Source: Chloroflexota bacterium
Lineage (GTDB): Bacteria > Chloroflexota > Anaerolineae > Anaerolineales > UBA4823
DNA length: 64,000 bases
Direction of reading: 5' to 3'
NCBI GenBank assembly: GCA_029782365.1
Contig: JAKOUW010000244.1
Span: 124,001-188,000, forward strand
Part shown: positions 20,735-29,422 of the stretch, one piece after another
Layout: each line of letters opens with the position of its first letter
Numbering within the stretch: the stretch's first letter is position 1
Made by a program: the position numbers and the translations under genes
The notes under the pieces: model-generated
What the model was told of the DNA's origin: nothing
Seen by the model: only the letters and a program-made list of their open reading frames with translations
The model's database searches: none

Positions 20735-21727
20735 ATGATGAATACGCCGGCCAAAAAAAAGAAAGTTATCGCAATAGCAAACGAAAAAGGCGGGGTGGCG
20801 AAAACGACCACAACGATATCATTAGGCGGGGCTTTTGTAGAGGCAGGATATGATGTTTTGTTGGTCGATCTCGATACTCAAGCAAACCTTACCATCGGAT
20901 TAGGATTGATACCCAGCCGCCTAAGGCGTTCGATCGCGGATGTGTTAATGAATTCGGCTTCGTTGGTAAACGTAAGCAAAGAAACAAGTATCCCTGGACT
21001 GGATGTAGTACCTTCTGGTGTTGAAATGGGGCTTGCCGAGAGGTTCCTGCCGATGCGCCAGAATTATGAGTTTCTTCTGAAGAATGCACTGGCAAATCTA
21101 CCAGCGTATGACATTATTTTGTTAGATTGCCCACCATCTTTAGGTGCTGTAACGTATAATGCGCTCACCGCTGCAGATATGGTCATTGCTCCTACTCAGC
21201 CTGAGTATTATTCGGCTTATGGCCTGCGCAGCATGATGGTAGCGATTCGCAGAGTAAGAGGAACTGGATTGGCGCAAACTGCTGCCGTGCCAACCGCTGA
21301 ATTGGTAAAACCCGGGCAAATCAACCTCACGAATGAACCCGGAATCCAGAATAAGGCTGATAATGAAAACTATGCTGTCGAAAATTCTTTGGCAAATGAG
21401 TCCAAAACAATAGAAAACAAATCAGACATCAGTTCGAATGATAAAAATGTAAATGCAGCTGTATTGGCATCTTCATCCGGCACGAACCCCAATCTTGTCT
21501 ATAATATTTTAATCACGATGATGGATCGTCGCAATAAAATTCATCGGACCCTAGCTGAACAACTCAATCAGACGTTTGGTTCAGGATTACTGAAGACCGT
21601 GATTGAAATTGACACAAAACTTCGTGAAAGTGCTGTAGCAGGGGTGCCAATCACTCATTATTTTCCTCAAAGCCGCAGTTCGCACCAATACAGGCAGTTA
21701 GCCCAGGAAATAATCCAGAATGGCTAA
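20735..21727 (+). CDS. ParA/Soj-type Walker ATPase with a polar insertion
   Basis: This 330-residue cytoplasmic ATPase has the deviant Walker A motif KGGVAKTT (residues 18-25, signature Lys18), a Walker A' strand VLLVDLDTQAN (41-51) and the Walker B-type DCPPSLG (131-137). ParA proteins dimerise on ATP, bind DNA non-specifically and position cargo. Soj-like proteins are usually about 250-270 residues; the excess is a low-complexity insertion (~182-253), rich in Asn, Ser, Glu and Lys, between the IRRVR and VYNILITMMD elements. There is no ParB gene or parS-like cluster nearby, so chromosome segregation is unlikely. By analogy with the ParA-like proteins that position chemoreceptor arrays (PpfA, ParC), it may position the receptors or kinase encoded around it; that is inference. 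It overlaps the kinase gene by eight bases. A repeated ATGATG gives two adjacent start codons. Confidence 0.9.
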   Translation: MMNTPAKKKKVIAIANEKGGVAKTTTTISLGGAFVEAGYDVLLVDLDTQANLTIGLGLIPSRLRRSIADVLMNSASLVNVSKETSIPGLDVVPSGVEMGLAERFLPMRQNYEFLLKNALANLPAYDIILLDCPPSLGAVTYNALTAADMVIAPTQPEYYSAYGLRSMMVAIRRVRGTGLAQTAAVPTAELVKPGQINLTNEPGIQNKADNENYAVENSLANESKTIENKSDISSNDKNVNAAVLASSSGTNPNLVYNILITMMDRRNKIHRTLAEQLNQTFGSGLLKTVIEIDTKLRESAVAGVPITHYFPQSRSSHQYRQLAQEIIQNG

Positions 21728-24700
21728 GAATAAGGGACAACCTCCGGAACAGACAAGCGACCAGGAAGCGAATCCATCTTCACTGGATGAACTAGGAGTT
21801 GAGCCGCCTGTGACTTCATCGAAAAAGCGCGCCGAAATGAAACCAGCCTTGAAAAACCGAATTGATAGGCTCTTCCTGGATATTCAATCGGAGGTAGAAG
21901 AAGTTGAAAGTAAACGCAGTCAATCTTCTGAAATACCTGATGAAAAATTACCATCCCCTGACAGCGCGGAAGATCTGACTCTCGCAGCAAGTAAAGGCAG
22001 AGAAACAAAACCAATACCGGGACTCAGTATTGGACGAAAAGGTGGAACTGGTCCCCTAGGCTCTCTCGGGCCTCAACCGGTGTATCCTGATGAAGGAAAA
22101 GGCAAAGCGATTACCGAATCACTAAAACAGCCTCCTGTTTTATTACAGGATTCCCCAGTTTCACCTGCGGGCCGGGAGAGCGTAAGGTTGAAAACTCCTG
22201 TTTACATGGATGCTCGGAGTGGGTTCAAACCAAACTCAGATGGGGACATGAAATTTACCGCAATGATGGCAGTGCCTTTTAAAGTAACTGGAGAAGAAGA
22301 AAGTAGTTATTCTGAGGTTAATTTACAAGAAGAAGGATCACTCTCCAACACAATTTCCGGCCTGGGTTTGCTCGAAGTGCTTGATGCGAATCCGGATCGG
22401 ATTTGGACTGAAGATGAACGCCGGTTGGTCGAACAGGTCACAGATCAGCTTTCATTGGCATTAGAAAATGCGGCATTATTCCAACAAACCCAAAATGCGC
22501 TGGCGGAGGTTGAAAACAGGCGTCAAATCGCGGATTCGTTGCGTCAAATTGCCAACCTTGTAGGCGCATCGCTTGAAATTAGGGAGGTAGTTGAGCGCCT
22601 TTTGGATCAATTGCCAAACCTGATTCCCTTTACCCGAGCAACTATTCAATTAGTTCAAGATGGACAAAGGGTGCTGCTTGGAGGTCGAGGTTATGATGTT
22701 GCCAGAGCTTTGGATGACTCTTCAACACTGCACAGACCTATTGACTCTGATCCTTTAATCAACCTGGTTTTTGTGTCACAAAAACCGGTGGTATTATCAG
22801 ATACGCGTGGAGATCCCCGTTGGGATTCAATATCAGCGACTGACCAGGTTCTATCCTGGTTAGCTGCTCCTATGGTTGCGGCAGGGGAGGTTGTCGGTTT
22901 CCTTTTATTAGATAATTCAGAACCAGGGGCCTATTCGGATGAAACATCTGAACTGGCAATGACATTCGCGTCCCAGGCGGCGGTGGCAATTCGAAACGCG
23001 CGTTTATTTCAACAGGTTCAAGATTCTTTGGCTGAAACCGATGTTTTATATCAGGCAAGCGCTGAATTAAATACAGCGCAAACTTACCTTGATATTTTGT
23101 CCATTTTAAGAAAGTCATCTGTTGTCCTGAAACATCCGACCTTGAAATCCCTTTATTTTTGTTTGTTTGACAGGCCTTGGACCGCGAATGATCGGCCTGA
23201 TCTTGTCCAAAAAATTAGTACGCTGAGGTTTTCTACCGAGCTGGATCGAAAGATCCAAAACCAAAGGCAAGAGATTGGAATTAACGCAGAAAAAAATGAA
23301 TTTCCAGATGATGAACAAATTGCGCCGACTCAAAGAGAAAGTATCGCTACATGGGGTAATGCAACTGAAATTTTATTTGAGGATCGACCTTTCGTCATAG
23401 AAAACCTTGCAAGTACAAGTATTCTTAACATTGAAGCGAGAAAATTCTTAGTTGGAGATGACCTATCTGGTAATGGAAGATTATTGTTAATGCCTCTCAG
23501 GGTAGGTGGACAATGGATTGGATTTCTCGGTAGTGTTTACCAATTTATCGAAGGGATGATGCAACCAGGAAACCCTGATGTTACTCTTTTTAATTCGAAA
23601 CAGCTTAGGTCACTGGAAGCCCTGGCCAGCCAGGCAGCAGTGGCTATCCAAAATATTCGACTTTATGACGAAACCAGGCGGAGAGCAGCACAATTGGAGA
23701 CTGCCGCCGAAATTGCGCGTGATACCTCCAGTACACTCGCATTGGACATTCTGCTGAACCGAGCTGTAAACCTGATTCGGGATAAATACGGTTTTTACCA
23801 TTCGTCCATTTTCTTGATTGATGAGACAGGCCGCAGCGCGGTCGTGCGTGAATCGACCGGCATAGCCGGTCAGGAGATGAAACGGAGAGGTCACAGCCTT
23901 CCAGTAGGATCACAATCCGTTGTTGGCCAGGTATCTCAAACTGGCGAAACCATAATGATAAATAATGTGCAGGCAAGTGCGATTTACAGGCCTAATCCTT
24001 TGCTTCCAGAAACTAAATCTGAATTGGCTATTGCTTTAAAGATCGGCGCACGTAAAATCGGTGTCTTAGATGTTCAGTCGAATATGATCGATGCATTTTC
24101 AGTTGATGACCTGGCGGTTTTGCAAGTCTTGGCAGATCAATTGGCTGTAGCTGTTGACAACGCTCGTTCTTATGAATTAGCCCAACAGGCAGTGGCAGAG
24201 ACTGCGCAGCGTGTGCAGGAACTTTCGACAATTTACGAATTGACTCAATCCATATCTGCTGCAGAAATGAAAACCCAAGAGATTGGGCATATTATTGCTC
24301 AGCGCTTTGTATCATTGGTCCCTGTCGATCGTGTGACTGTGTATCTTGTGGAAAACAGAATCCCAGATGATATTGAACCAGAATTGAGGTTATCCTCGGT
24401 CCAACTCAATGCGGCAGGGGATACATTGATTCAATTTTTGCGTGTTTTATCGATTGTTGGTCCTCGAGGCGATTTATCTTCAGATCATATGGAGATGGCG
24501 ATTGAAAGCTATCCGTATTTTGAATTTCTTAATTCGCCCAGACCAACAGTCTTGTTGGCAGATGAATTGAATTCGCCATCTCAACAATCCTGGCTGACTG
24601 CAAAACCTGCTGGTCTGAGTGGCAGCTCTTCACAGCTTCTCAGCACATCTGAAAAAAACCAAAGGTTGTTACGCCAGGCTGGATTAAGATCGATAATTTT

Positions 24701-25667
24701 AGTGCCGTTATTGGTGAAAGCTCAATCCATTGGGGTAATTGAGCTGCTAGCACAACATATTCCTGTCAATCCAGATGCTGCTCTGCTGAATTTGATGATT
24801 ACCCTGGCAAACGCTGCTGCCGTAGCATTGGAAAATGCGAATTTATATGAACGCCAGTTGCAGACGGCAGAACAGTTACGTGAGGTCGATAAACTCAAAT
24901 CGCAATTCCTGGCGAACATGTCCCACGAATTGCGCACCCCTTTAAACTCCATTATTGGCTTCAGCCGGGTGATTTTGAAAGGTATCGACGGCCCTGTTAG
25001 TGAATTACAGCAGCAGGATCTAACGGCAATCCATTCTGCAGGAAATCATTTACTCCAGCTCATCAATGACGTTCTTGATATTTCGAAGATCGAAGCTGGA
25101 AAAATGGAGCTGGCGTACGACAACCATGTAAATATGGGAGATCTTGTCACTTCAGCAATGTCCACCGCCATTGGATTGACGAAAGATAAACCCATAAAAT
25201 TGATCAAACAAATAGAACAAGACTTGCCTTTGATAAAGGCTGATCCAACTCGTATTCGCCAAGTACTTATCAATTTCTTGTCAAATGCAGCTAAATTTAC
25301 AGAAACTGGATCGATAACGGTTTCGGTTGCCAAAGAAGAGAGCTTACCGCCTGGAATTATTGGAGGAGGAATTGAAACTACTGTTAATTCATGGCTAGCT
25401 GTTCGAGTAACAGACACTGGACCGGGGATATTAAAAGTGGATCAGGCTAAACTTTTTATGCCATTTTCTCAGGTTGATTCCTCTCCCACACGTAAAGTAG
25501 GTGGGACTGGGTTAGGCCTATCAATTTCGAGACTGTTAATCGAGTTGCACAATGGAAAAATCGGAGTCGAATCCGAACCGGGCAAAGGATCCACATTCTT
25601 CTTTTATTTGCCAATAAACATTGAGCAGGAAAAACCTCCCGGCGGTGGAAATCTTGATGAACAATAA
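21720..25667 (+). CDS. Soluble multi-GAF sensor histidine kinase
   Basis: The 1315-residue protein begins with a disordered, Pro/Ser/Lys-rich region (~1-165). Then come a partial GAF (~175-255), a GAF (~265-435), a larger divergent GAF (~445-655), a canonical GAF (~665-830) and a final GAF (~845-1055). The transmitter follows: HisKA with His1069 in the H-box SHELRTP, and HATPase_c with the N-box around Asn1189, a DTGPG G1 motif and the GGTGLGLSIS G2 motif. All catalytic motifs are intact, so it should autophosphorylate. There is no transmembrane segment. It is the only kinase in an operon of nine receptors without transmitter domains, so it is the likely shared output. Its first partial GAF matches the second, partial GAF of the receptors. 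The natural phospho-acceptor is the receiver domain of the next gene. Confidence 0.93.
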   Translation: MAKNKGQPPEQTSDQEANPSSLDELGVEPPVTSSKKRAEMKPALKNRIDRLFLDIQSEVEEVESKRSQSSEIPDEKLPSPDSAEDLTLAASKGRETKPIPGLSIGRKGGTGPLGSLGPQPVYPDEGKGKAITESLKQPPVLLQDSPVSPAGRESVRLKTPVYMDARSGFKPNSDGDMKFTAMMAVPFKVTGEEESSYSEVNLQEEGSLSNTISGLGLLEVLDANPDRIWTEDERRLVEQVTDQLSLALENAALFQQTQNALAEVENRRQIADSLRQIANLVGASLEIREVVERLLDQLPNLIPFTRATIQLVQDGQRVLLGGRGYDVARALDDSSTLHRPIDSDPLINLVFVSQKPVVLSDTRGDPRWDSISATDQVLSWLAAPMVAAGEVVGFLLLDNSEPGAYSDETSELAMTFASQAAVAIRNARLFQQVQDSLAETDVLYQASAELNTAQTYLDILSILRKSSVVLKHPTLKSLYFCLFDRPWTANDRPDLVQKISTLRFSTELDRKIQNQRQEIGINAEKNEFPDDEQIAPTQRESIATWGNATEILFEDRPFVIENLASTSILNIEARKFLVGDDLSGNGRLLLMPLRVGGQWIGFLGSVYQFIEGMMQPGNPDVTLFNSKQLRSLEALASQAAVAIQNIRLYDETRRRAAQLETAAEIARDTSSTLALDILLNRAVNLIRDKYGFYHSSIFLIDETGRSAVVRESTGIAGQEMKRRGHSLPVGSQSVVGQVSQTGETIMINNVQASAIYRPNPLLPETKSELAIALKIGARKIGVLDVQSNMIDAFSVDDLAVLQVLADQLAVAVDNARSYELAQQAVAETAQRVQELSTIYELTQSISAAEMKTQEIGHIIAQRFVSLVPVDRVTVYLVENRIPDDIEPELRLSSVQLNAAGDTLIQFLRVLSIVGPRGDLSSDHMEMAIESYPYFEFLNSPRPTVLLADELNSPSQQSWLTAKPAGLSGSSSQLLSTSEKNQRLLRQAGLRSIILVPLLVKAQSIGVIELLAQHIPVNPDAALLNLMITLANAAAVALENANLYERQLQTAEQLREVDKLKSQFLANMSHELRTPLNSIIGFSRVILKGIDGPVSELQQQDLTAIHSAGNHLLQLINDVLDISKIEAGKMELAYDNHVNMGDLVTSAMSTAIGLTKDKPIKLIKQIEQDLPLIKADPTRIRQVLINFLSNAAKFTETGSITVSVAKEESLPPGIIGGGIETTVNSWLAVRVTDTGPGILKVDQAKLFMPFSQVDSSPTRKVGGTGLGLSISRLLIELHNGKIGVESEPGKGSTFFFYLPINIEQEKPPGGGNLDEQ

Positions 25668-25679
25668 ATCGAGCACATA

Positions 25680-27428
25680 TTGAGCAATTTCTCTGACACC
25701 CGCGTAATAGCTGAATGCCTGGATTGTGGACGCCAAGCACCATTCGAGGTTGGGACACAAAATTGCCCCCATTGTGGCAGTGGGTGGCGAGAAGCCAGGT
25801 ATGATCTGGAGAACATCAGCAAGAAGCTAATTTTTTCTGTTAGAACCAGGCCAAATAATTTATGGCGATTTCGAGAGATTTTACCTGTTCGGCCCCAACC
25901 GACTTTAATGATGGGTGAAGGCGGTACTCCTCTCATTCACGCGCTGAACCTGGGGAAAATGTTGGGTCTTGAGAATCTGTACATAAAGGATGAAAGACAA
26001 GGACCGACCAATTCCTTCAAAGATCGACAGGCTTCACTGGCAGTTACTGCATGGAAGGAGGCAGGGATAAGAGAAGCAGTCCTGGCATCCACCGGAAATG
26101 TAGCGATTGCTTACTCTGCTTATGCGGCCAGAGCTGGCATTAAATTGTGGGCGTTCTTAACATCGCTCGTGCCTGCTGAAAAAATGCGTGAAGTGGCTGT
26201 TTATGGCACCCAAGTTGTTAAAGTTACAGCCACGTACGATCAAGCGAAAACAATCGCCTATGAATTTGCCAAACAGCGGAATTTACATTTCGAACGTGGA
26301 TCGCGGTCTATCCCAAGTGTCGAAGCAATGAAAACCTTAGCTTATGAAATTGTGGAAGACCTTGGTTTATTCTTAGGCCAAAATAATCCAGAAGTCAACC
26401 AAAGCGATGGGTTGGATTCAGAATGGATCGCTCCGGACTGGTATTTGCAGTCCGTCTCTGGTGGGTTAGGCCCACAAGGAGTTCAAAAAGGATTTTCAGA
26501 ACTCTTTGAGATGGGTTTGATAAAGAAAGTACCAGCAATCGCAGGGATTCAAACTGAAGGATGTGCTCCAATGGTACACGCTTTTCAGAGGGATCAATCG
26601 ATTGCCGAAGCAGTGGTATCTCCACGAACGCACATCGCGACATTATCTACTGGTGATCCGGGCTTCACTTATACTTTGCTATTAACCAGAATGCGTGAAT
26701 CAGCAGACCTTGGGAAGTGCAATTTTCCTGGGGGAGGAATCTTTGAAGCGGTAAGCGATGAAGAAGCTTATCGAACCATGCATATGTTAGCTAAGCTCGA
26801 AGGTTTATCGGTTGAGCCAGCTTCCGCAGTCGCGTTTGCTGGATTAATCAAATTGGTGAGAGATAGAATTATTAAACAAAATGATGTTGTGGTAGTTAAT
26901 TGCACCGGGCACACGATGTCGATTGAAACCGATATCCTTGGGGATAATTGGGCAAAGAATCTGGTTGTATCTGCGAAAGTTTTCGAAGAGCAGCCCGAAG
27001 AAGGAATTCTTTCCGCACTGAGTGCGGCGACATTCGAAAAATTTCCGCGCGTATTGGTGGTGGATGATACATCGGATGCACGCCGCTTGATTGTGAGAAT
27101 ACTAAAATCCCAAGGCGATTATATTTTGTTTGAGGCCGAAAACGGCGGTGAGGCTATCCAAAAAGCACTGAAAGAAGCGCCGGATTTGATTATTTTGGAT
27201 TTAATGATGCCAGAAGTGGATGGTTTCATGGTTTTAGATGCGCTGAAAAATGATCCTCGCACCTCCAATATCCCGGTTATTGTTGTAACAGCGAAGGATT
27301 TGACCCGCGCTGAAAAAGCGCGGTTACAAGGGCGGATTCATGCTTTAATGGAAAAAGGGAACTTCTTGGATTCAAACGAGGATGGTGAAAATGATTTATC
27401 AAGCCAGATTCGTGAGATTTTAAAATGA
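25680..27428 (+). CDS. Threonine synthase-like PLP enzyme fused to a response-regulator receiver domain
   Basis: The start is a TTG; an in-frame stop lies just upstream and no ATG occurs before the conserved N-terminus. Residues ~1-435 are a threonine synthase-type fold II PLP enzyme: an N-terminal zinc ribbon (Cys13, Cys16, Cys29, Cys32), the PLP lysine Lys114 in NSFKDR, the STGN loop (137-140), and a GGLGPQG segment. Residues ~456-582 are a complete receiver domain: acidic pair Asp462/Asp463, phospho-acceptor Asp507 in IILDLMMPEVDG, Thr537 and Lys559. Threonine synthase converts O-phosphohomoserine to threonine, but the substrate here is not proven. The gene follows the kinase by 12 bases and overlaps the transporter by four. 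The fusion suggests that phosphorylation controls the enzyme, or that the enzyme domain is a co-opted sensor. I know of no characterised equivalent. Confidence 0.9.
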   Translation: MSNFSDTRVIAECLDCGRQAPFEVGTQNCPHCGSGWREARYDLENISKKLIFSVRTRPNNLWRFREILPVRPQPTLMMGEGGTPLIHALNLGKMLGLENLYIKDERQGPTNSFKDRQASLAVTAWKEAGIREAVLASTGNVAIAYSAYAARAGIKLWAFLTSLVPAEKMREVAVYGTQVVKVTATYDQAKTIAYEFAKQRNLHFERGSRSIPSVEAMKTLAYEIVEDLGLFLGQNNPEVNQSDGLDSEWIAPDWYLQSVSGGLGPQGVQKGFSELFEMGLIKKVPAIAGIQTEGCAPMVHAFQRDQSIAEAVVSPRTHIATLSTGDPGFTYTLLLTRMRESADLGKCNFPGGGIFEAVSDEEAYRTMHMLAKLEGLSVEPASAVAFAGLIKLVRDRIIKQNDVVVVNCTGHTMSIETDILGDNWAKNLVVSAKVFEEQPEEGILSALSAATFEKFPRVLVVDDTSDARRLIVRILKSQGDYILFEAENGGEAIQKALKEAPDLIILDLMMPEVDGFMVLDALKNDPRTSNIPVIVVTAKDLTRAEKARLQGRIHALMEKGNFLDSNEDGENDLSSQIREILK

Positions 27429-28465
27429 AACCTAGCCTGGAGAAAACCGGACAACCACGGTTCTCTCTCCGAACCCGAGGAATTGCAGCGGCATTGGCAT
27501 CTGCGGGATTTCTCGGCCTGGCGCCTGTTTTTGGTAAGCAAGCGATTAACCTGGGAATTCCAGCCTTAGCTGTAGTTTCATTACGCACTTTCTTTGCAAC
27601 CTTGTTGGTATTTCTCGTAATTATTATTTCAAATCGAAAATTTTTGTATATTTATCCTGCGGGTTTATTTGGCTGTTTCTTAGCAGGCGGAATTAATGGG
27701 ATTGGATCATTATTTTATTATGGCGCTCTCGCCCGTATTCCTGCGAACCTGGGCCAATTGTTGTACTCTCTGTACCCGTTATTTGTTTTATTTTGGTTGT
27801 GGTTTGATCACCAACCACCTTCCAAGTTAACCCTAATGCGGTTACTCCTGGTTTTACCAGGTGTATTTTTACTTACCTGGCAATTTACTGCAGAATTTGG
27901 GAAAATAGATTGGATAGGTATCTTCATGATGCTTTGCGCTGCCTCTCTATATGCTTTACATTTGCCGATCAATCAAAGAGTTTTGTATGATATGCCCGCT
28001 CCCACTGTTACGCTATATACATTGGCTGCTATGAGTTTGGTGGTTGTTCCATCATACATGATCGCTGTGTTTCTTTTCCATACACAAAATATATTTGAAG
28101 GCACCCACTTTCAAACTTTATTTAATTTCAGTAATGCAATTTCTACCGGTGTTATACCCCTTGCGGGGTTGACTGTTGTTACATTTCTATCTCGGTTAAC
28201 TTTATTTCTTGGCGTAAAACATTTAGGAGGGTTACAAGCCGCGCTGCTAGGATTGGGGGAACTCCTGGTGACTTTAATCTTTTCTAGAATTCTTCTAGGT
28301 GAGTACTTATCCGCTATGCAATGGATAGGCGCGATCTTGATTTTTGGGAATTTGTTCTTGGTAGCTTTTGAAAGAACAGCTTCAGGAAATCGTTTCCGAG
28401 GGGGATGGTTGTCGTGGTTGAGACCACCTGGTTTGTCGAATGACTTTCCCTGGCCGGGTGATTAA
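27425..28465 (+). CDS. EamA/DMT-superfamily transporter
   Basis: The 346-residue protein has about ten hydrophobic helices in two similar halves, the usual EamA layout: first half from ~18 to ~150 (SAGFLGLAPVFGKQAI, with a GALARIPANLGQLLYSLYPLFVLF segment spanning the typical helix 3-4 region), second half from ~165 to ~325 (ending in an ILLGEYLSAMQWIGAILIFG-like stretch). The C-terminal tail is short and basic/aromatic. EamA proteins export amino acids and other metabolites; RhtA, a threonine/homoserine exporter, belongs to this superfamily. Overlap with the threonine synthase-like fusion (ATGA) makes an amino-acid substrate plausible but unproven. It ends one base before the convergent regulator gene, leaving no room for an intergenic terminator. 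Confidence 0.9.
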   Translation: MKPSLEKTGQPRFSLRTRGIAAALASAGFLGLAPVFGKQAINLGIPALAVVSLRTFFATLLVFLVIIISNRKFLYIYPAGLFGCFLAGGINGIGSLFYYGALARIPANLGQLLYSLYPLFVLFWLWFDHQPPSKLTLMRLLLVLPGVFLLTWQFTAEFGKIDWIGIFMMLCAASLYALHLPINQRVLYDMPAPTVTLYTLAAMSLVVVPSYMIAVFLFHTQNIFEGTHFQTLFNFSNAISTGVIPLAGLTVVTFLSRLTLFLGVKHLGGLQAALLGLGELLVTLIFSRILLGEYLSAMQWIGAILIFGNLFLVAFERTASGNRFRGGWLSWLRPPGLSNDFPWPGD

Positions 28466-28466
28466 A

Positions 28467-29414
28467 TCAACGCTCCTGGACATCAATTAGATAACCTGTT
28501 GATCGGATATTTCTCAACCTACTAGCAATCGAGCGGGAGTCTGTTCGGGGCTCAGATGTGAGATCGGGGGACAATTTCAATGGGGATAATTTCCTGCGTA
28601 ATCGACTGACCAACGGACGAAGGATTTGAGGTGCTTCCCAGGATTCAACTTCATAACCCTGGACAACACGTACGAGATCTTTGTGTGTGAAAACGTGTCC
28701 GGGTCTTGACATGAGAGCCTGAAGAAATCTAGTTTCCGAAAGCGTCAATTGAACAACATTGAAATGATCGGTGATTTCCCTTTTATTCACTTCTAAATGG
28801 ATATTCTCAAATTTGATTACCTTTTCATCTTCGGGTTGGGATATGTCAATTTTAGCGATCATTTCATTAAGCAAACTATCTGCAGTTTGATGAGCGTTTA
28901 TGTTCTTATTTCTCTTTTGCCGGAGCTCCAATCGACGAAGCGTTTCGTCTCTTTTTATACGAATCCGGCGGTTGTCAAGACATTTGGCAACTGTAGATAT
29001 TATCTCTTGGGGCGAACACGGTTTCTGTAAAAAATCAACAACGCCATGCCGAATCGCGGATATAGCAGATTCTAAAGAACCATGGGCTGTTAGAAGAATA
29101 ACATCTGGTAACCTGGTTAATCGTTTTTGATGCGTGATTTGTTTCGTGTAAAAATCAGGATTGGTGATCTTTTCCAAAACCTCCAAACCATCCATACCTG
29201 GCATCTTGAGATCTAAAATGACTAAATCGTAACTTAGCGATGTGGCATTTTGAGTCGAGCTCGAAAGCCTTTCCCCTAAAATTAACGCGCATGCTTCTTC
29301 TCCGCTGGCTGCTAATTGAATCGAATATCCTTCAAGCCGAAGAATTTCCCCGAGCGAACGCCGCATGGTTTCTTCATCATCAACAATTAGCAAGGATCCC
29401 GTTGTATTTTTCAC
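28467..29414 (-). CDS. Receiver-winged helix response regulator
   Basis: A GTG start at 29414 is chosen because AGGAG lies five bases upstream (29420-29424) and the receiver fold begins directly after it; an upstream ATG at 29441 would overlap the kinase gene by 19 bases and has no good ribosome site. Counted from that ATG, the receiver (~15-155) has the acidic pair Asp21/Asp22, phospho-acceptor Asp77 in VILDLKMPGMDG, and Lys140 before Pro. A longer than usual insert lies before the phospho-acceptor strand. A linker and an OmpR/PhoB-type winged helix (~205-322) follow. It is the last gene of a three-gene operon and should be the transcriptional output of the kinase upstream. Target genes are unknown. 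Confidence 0.9.
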   Translation of the reverse strand: MKNTTGSLLIVDDEETMRRSLGEILRLEGYSIQLAASGEEACALILGERLSSSTQNATSLSYDLVILDLKMPGMDGLEVLEKITNPDFYTKQITHQKRLTRLPDVILLTAHGSLESAISAIRHGVVDFLQKPCSPQEIISTVAKCLDNRRIRIKRDETLRRLELRQKRNKNINAHQTADSLLNEMIAKIDISQPEDEKVIKFENIHLEVNKREITDHFNVVQLTLSETRFLQALMSRPGHVFTHKDLVRVVQGYEVESWEAPQILRPLVSRLRRKLSPLKLSPDLTSEPRTDSRSIASRLRNIRSTGYLIDVQER

Positions 29415-29422
29415 CGGGGCTC

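Noticed and set aside
20735-21727. Chromosome or plasmid partition locus
   Set aside because: No ParB gene and no parS-like repeats are visible near the ParA-type gene, which overlaps the kinase gene instead.
1-28465. A chemotaxis (Che) cluster
   Set aside because: No CheA, CheW, CheR, CheB or MCP signalling hairpin is present; the kinase is a HisKA/HATPase type.
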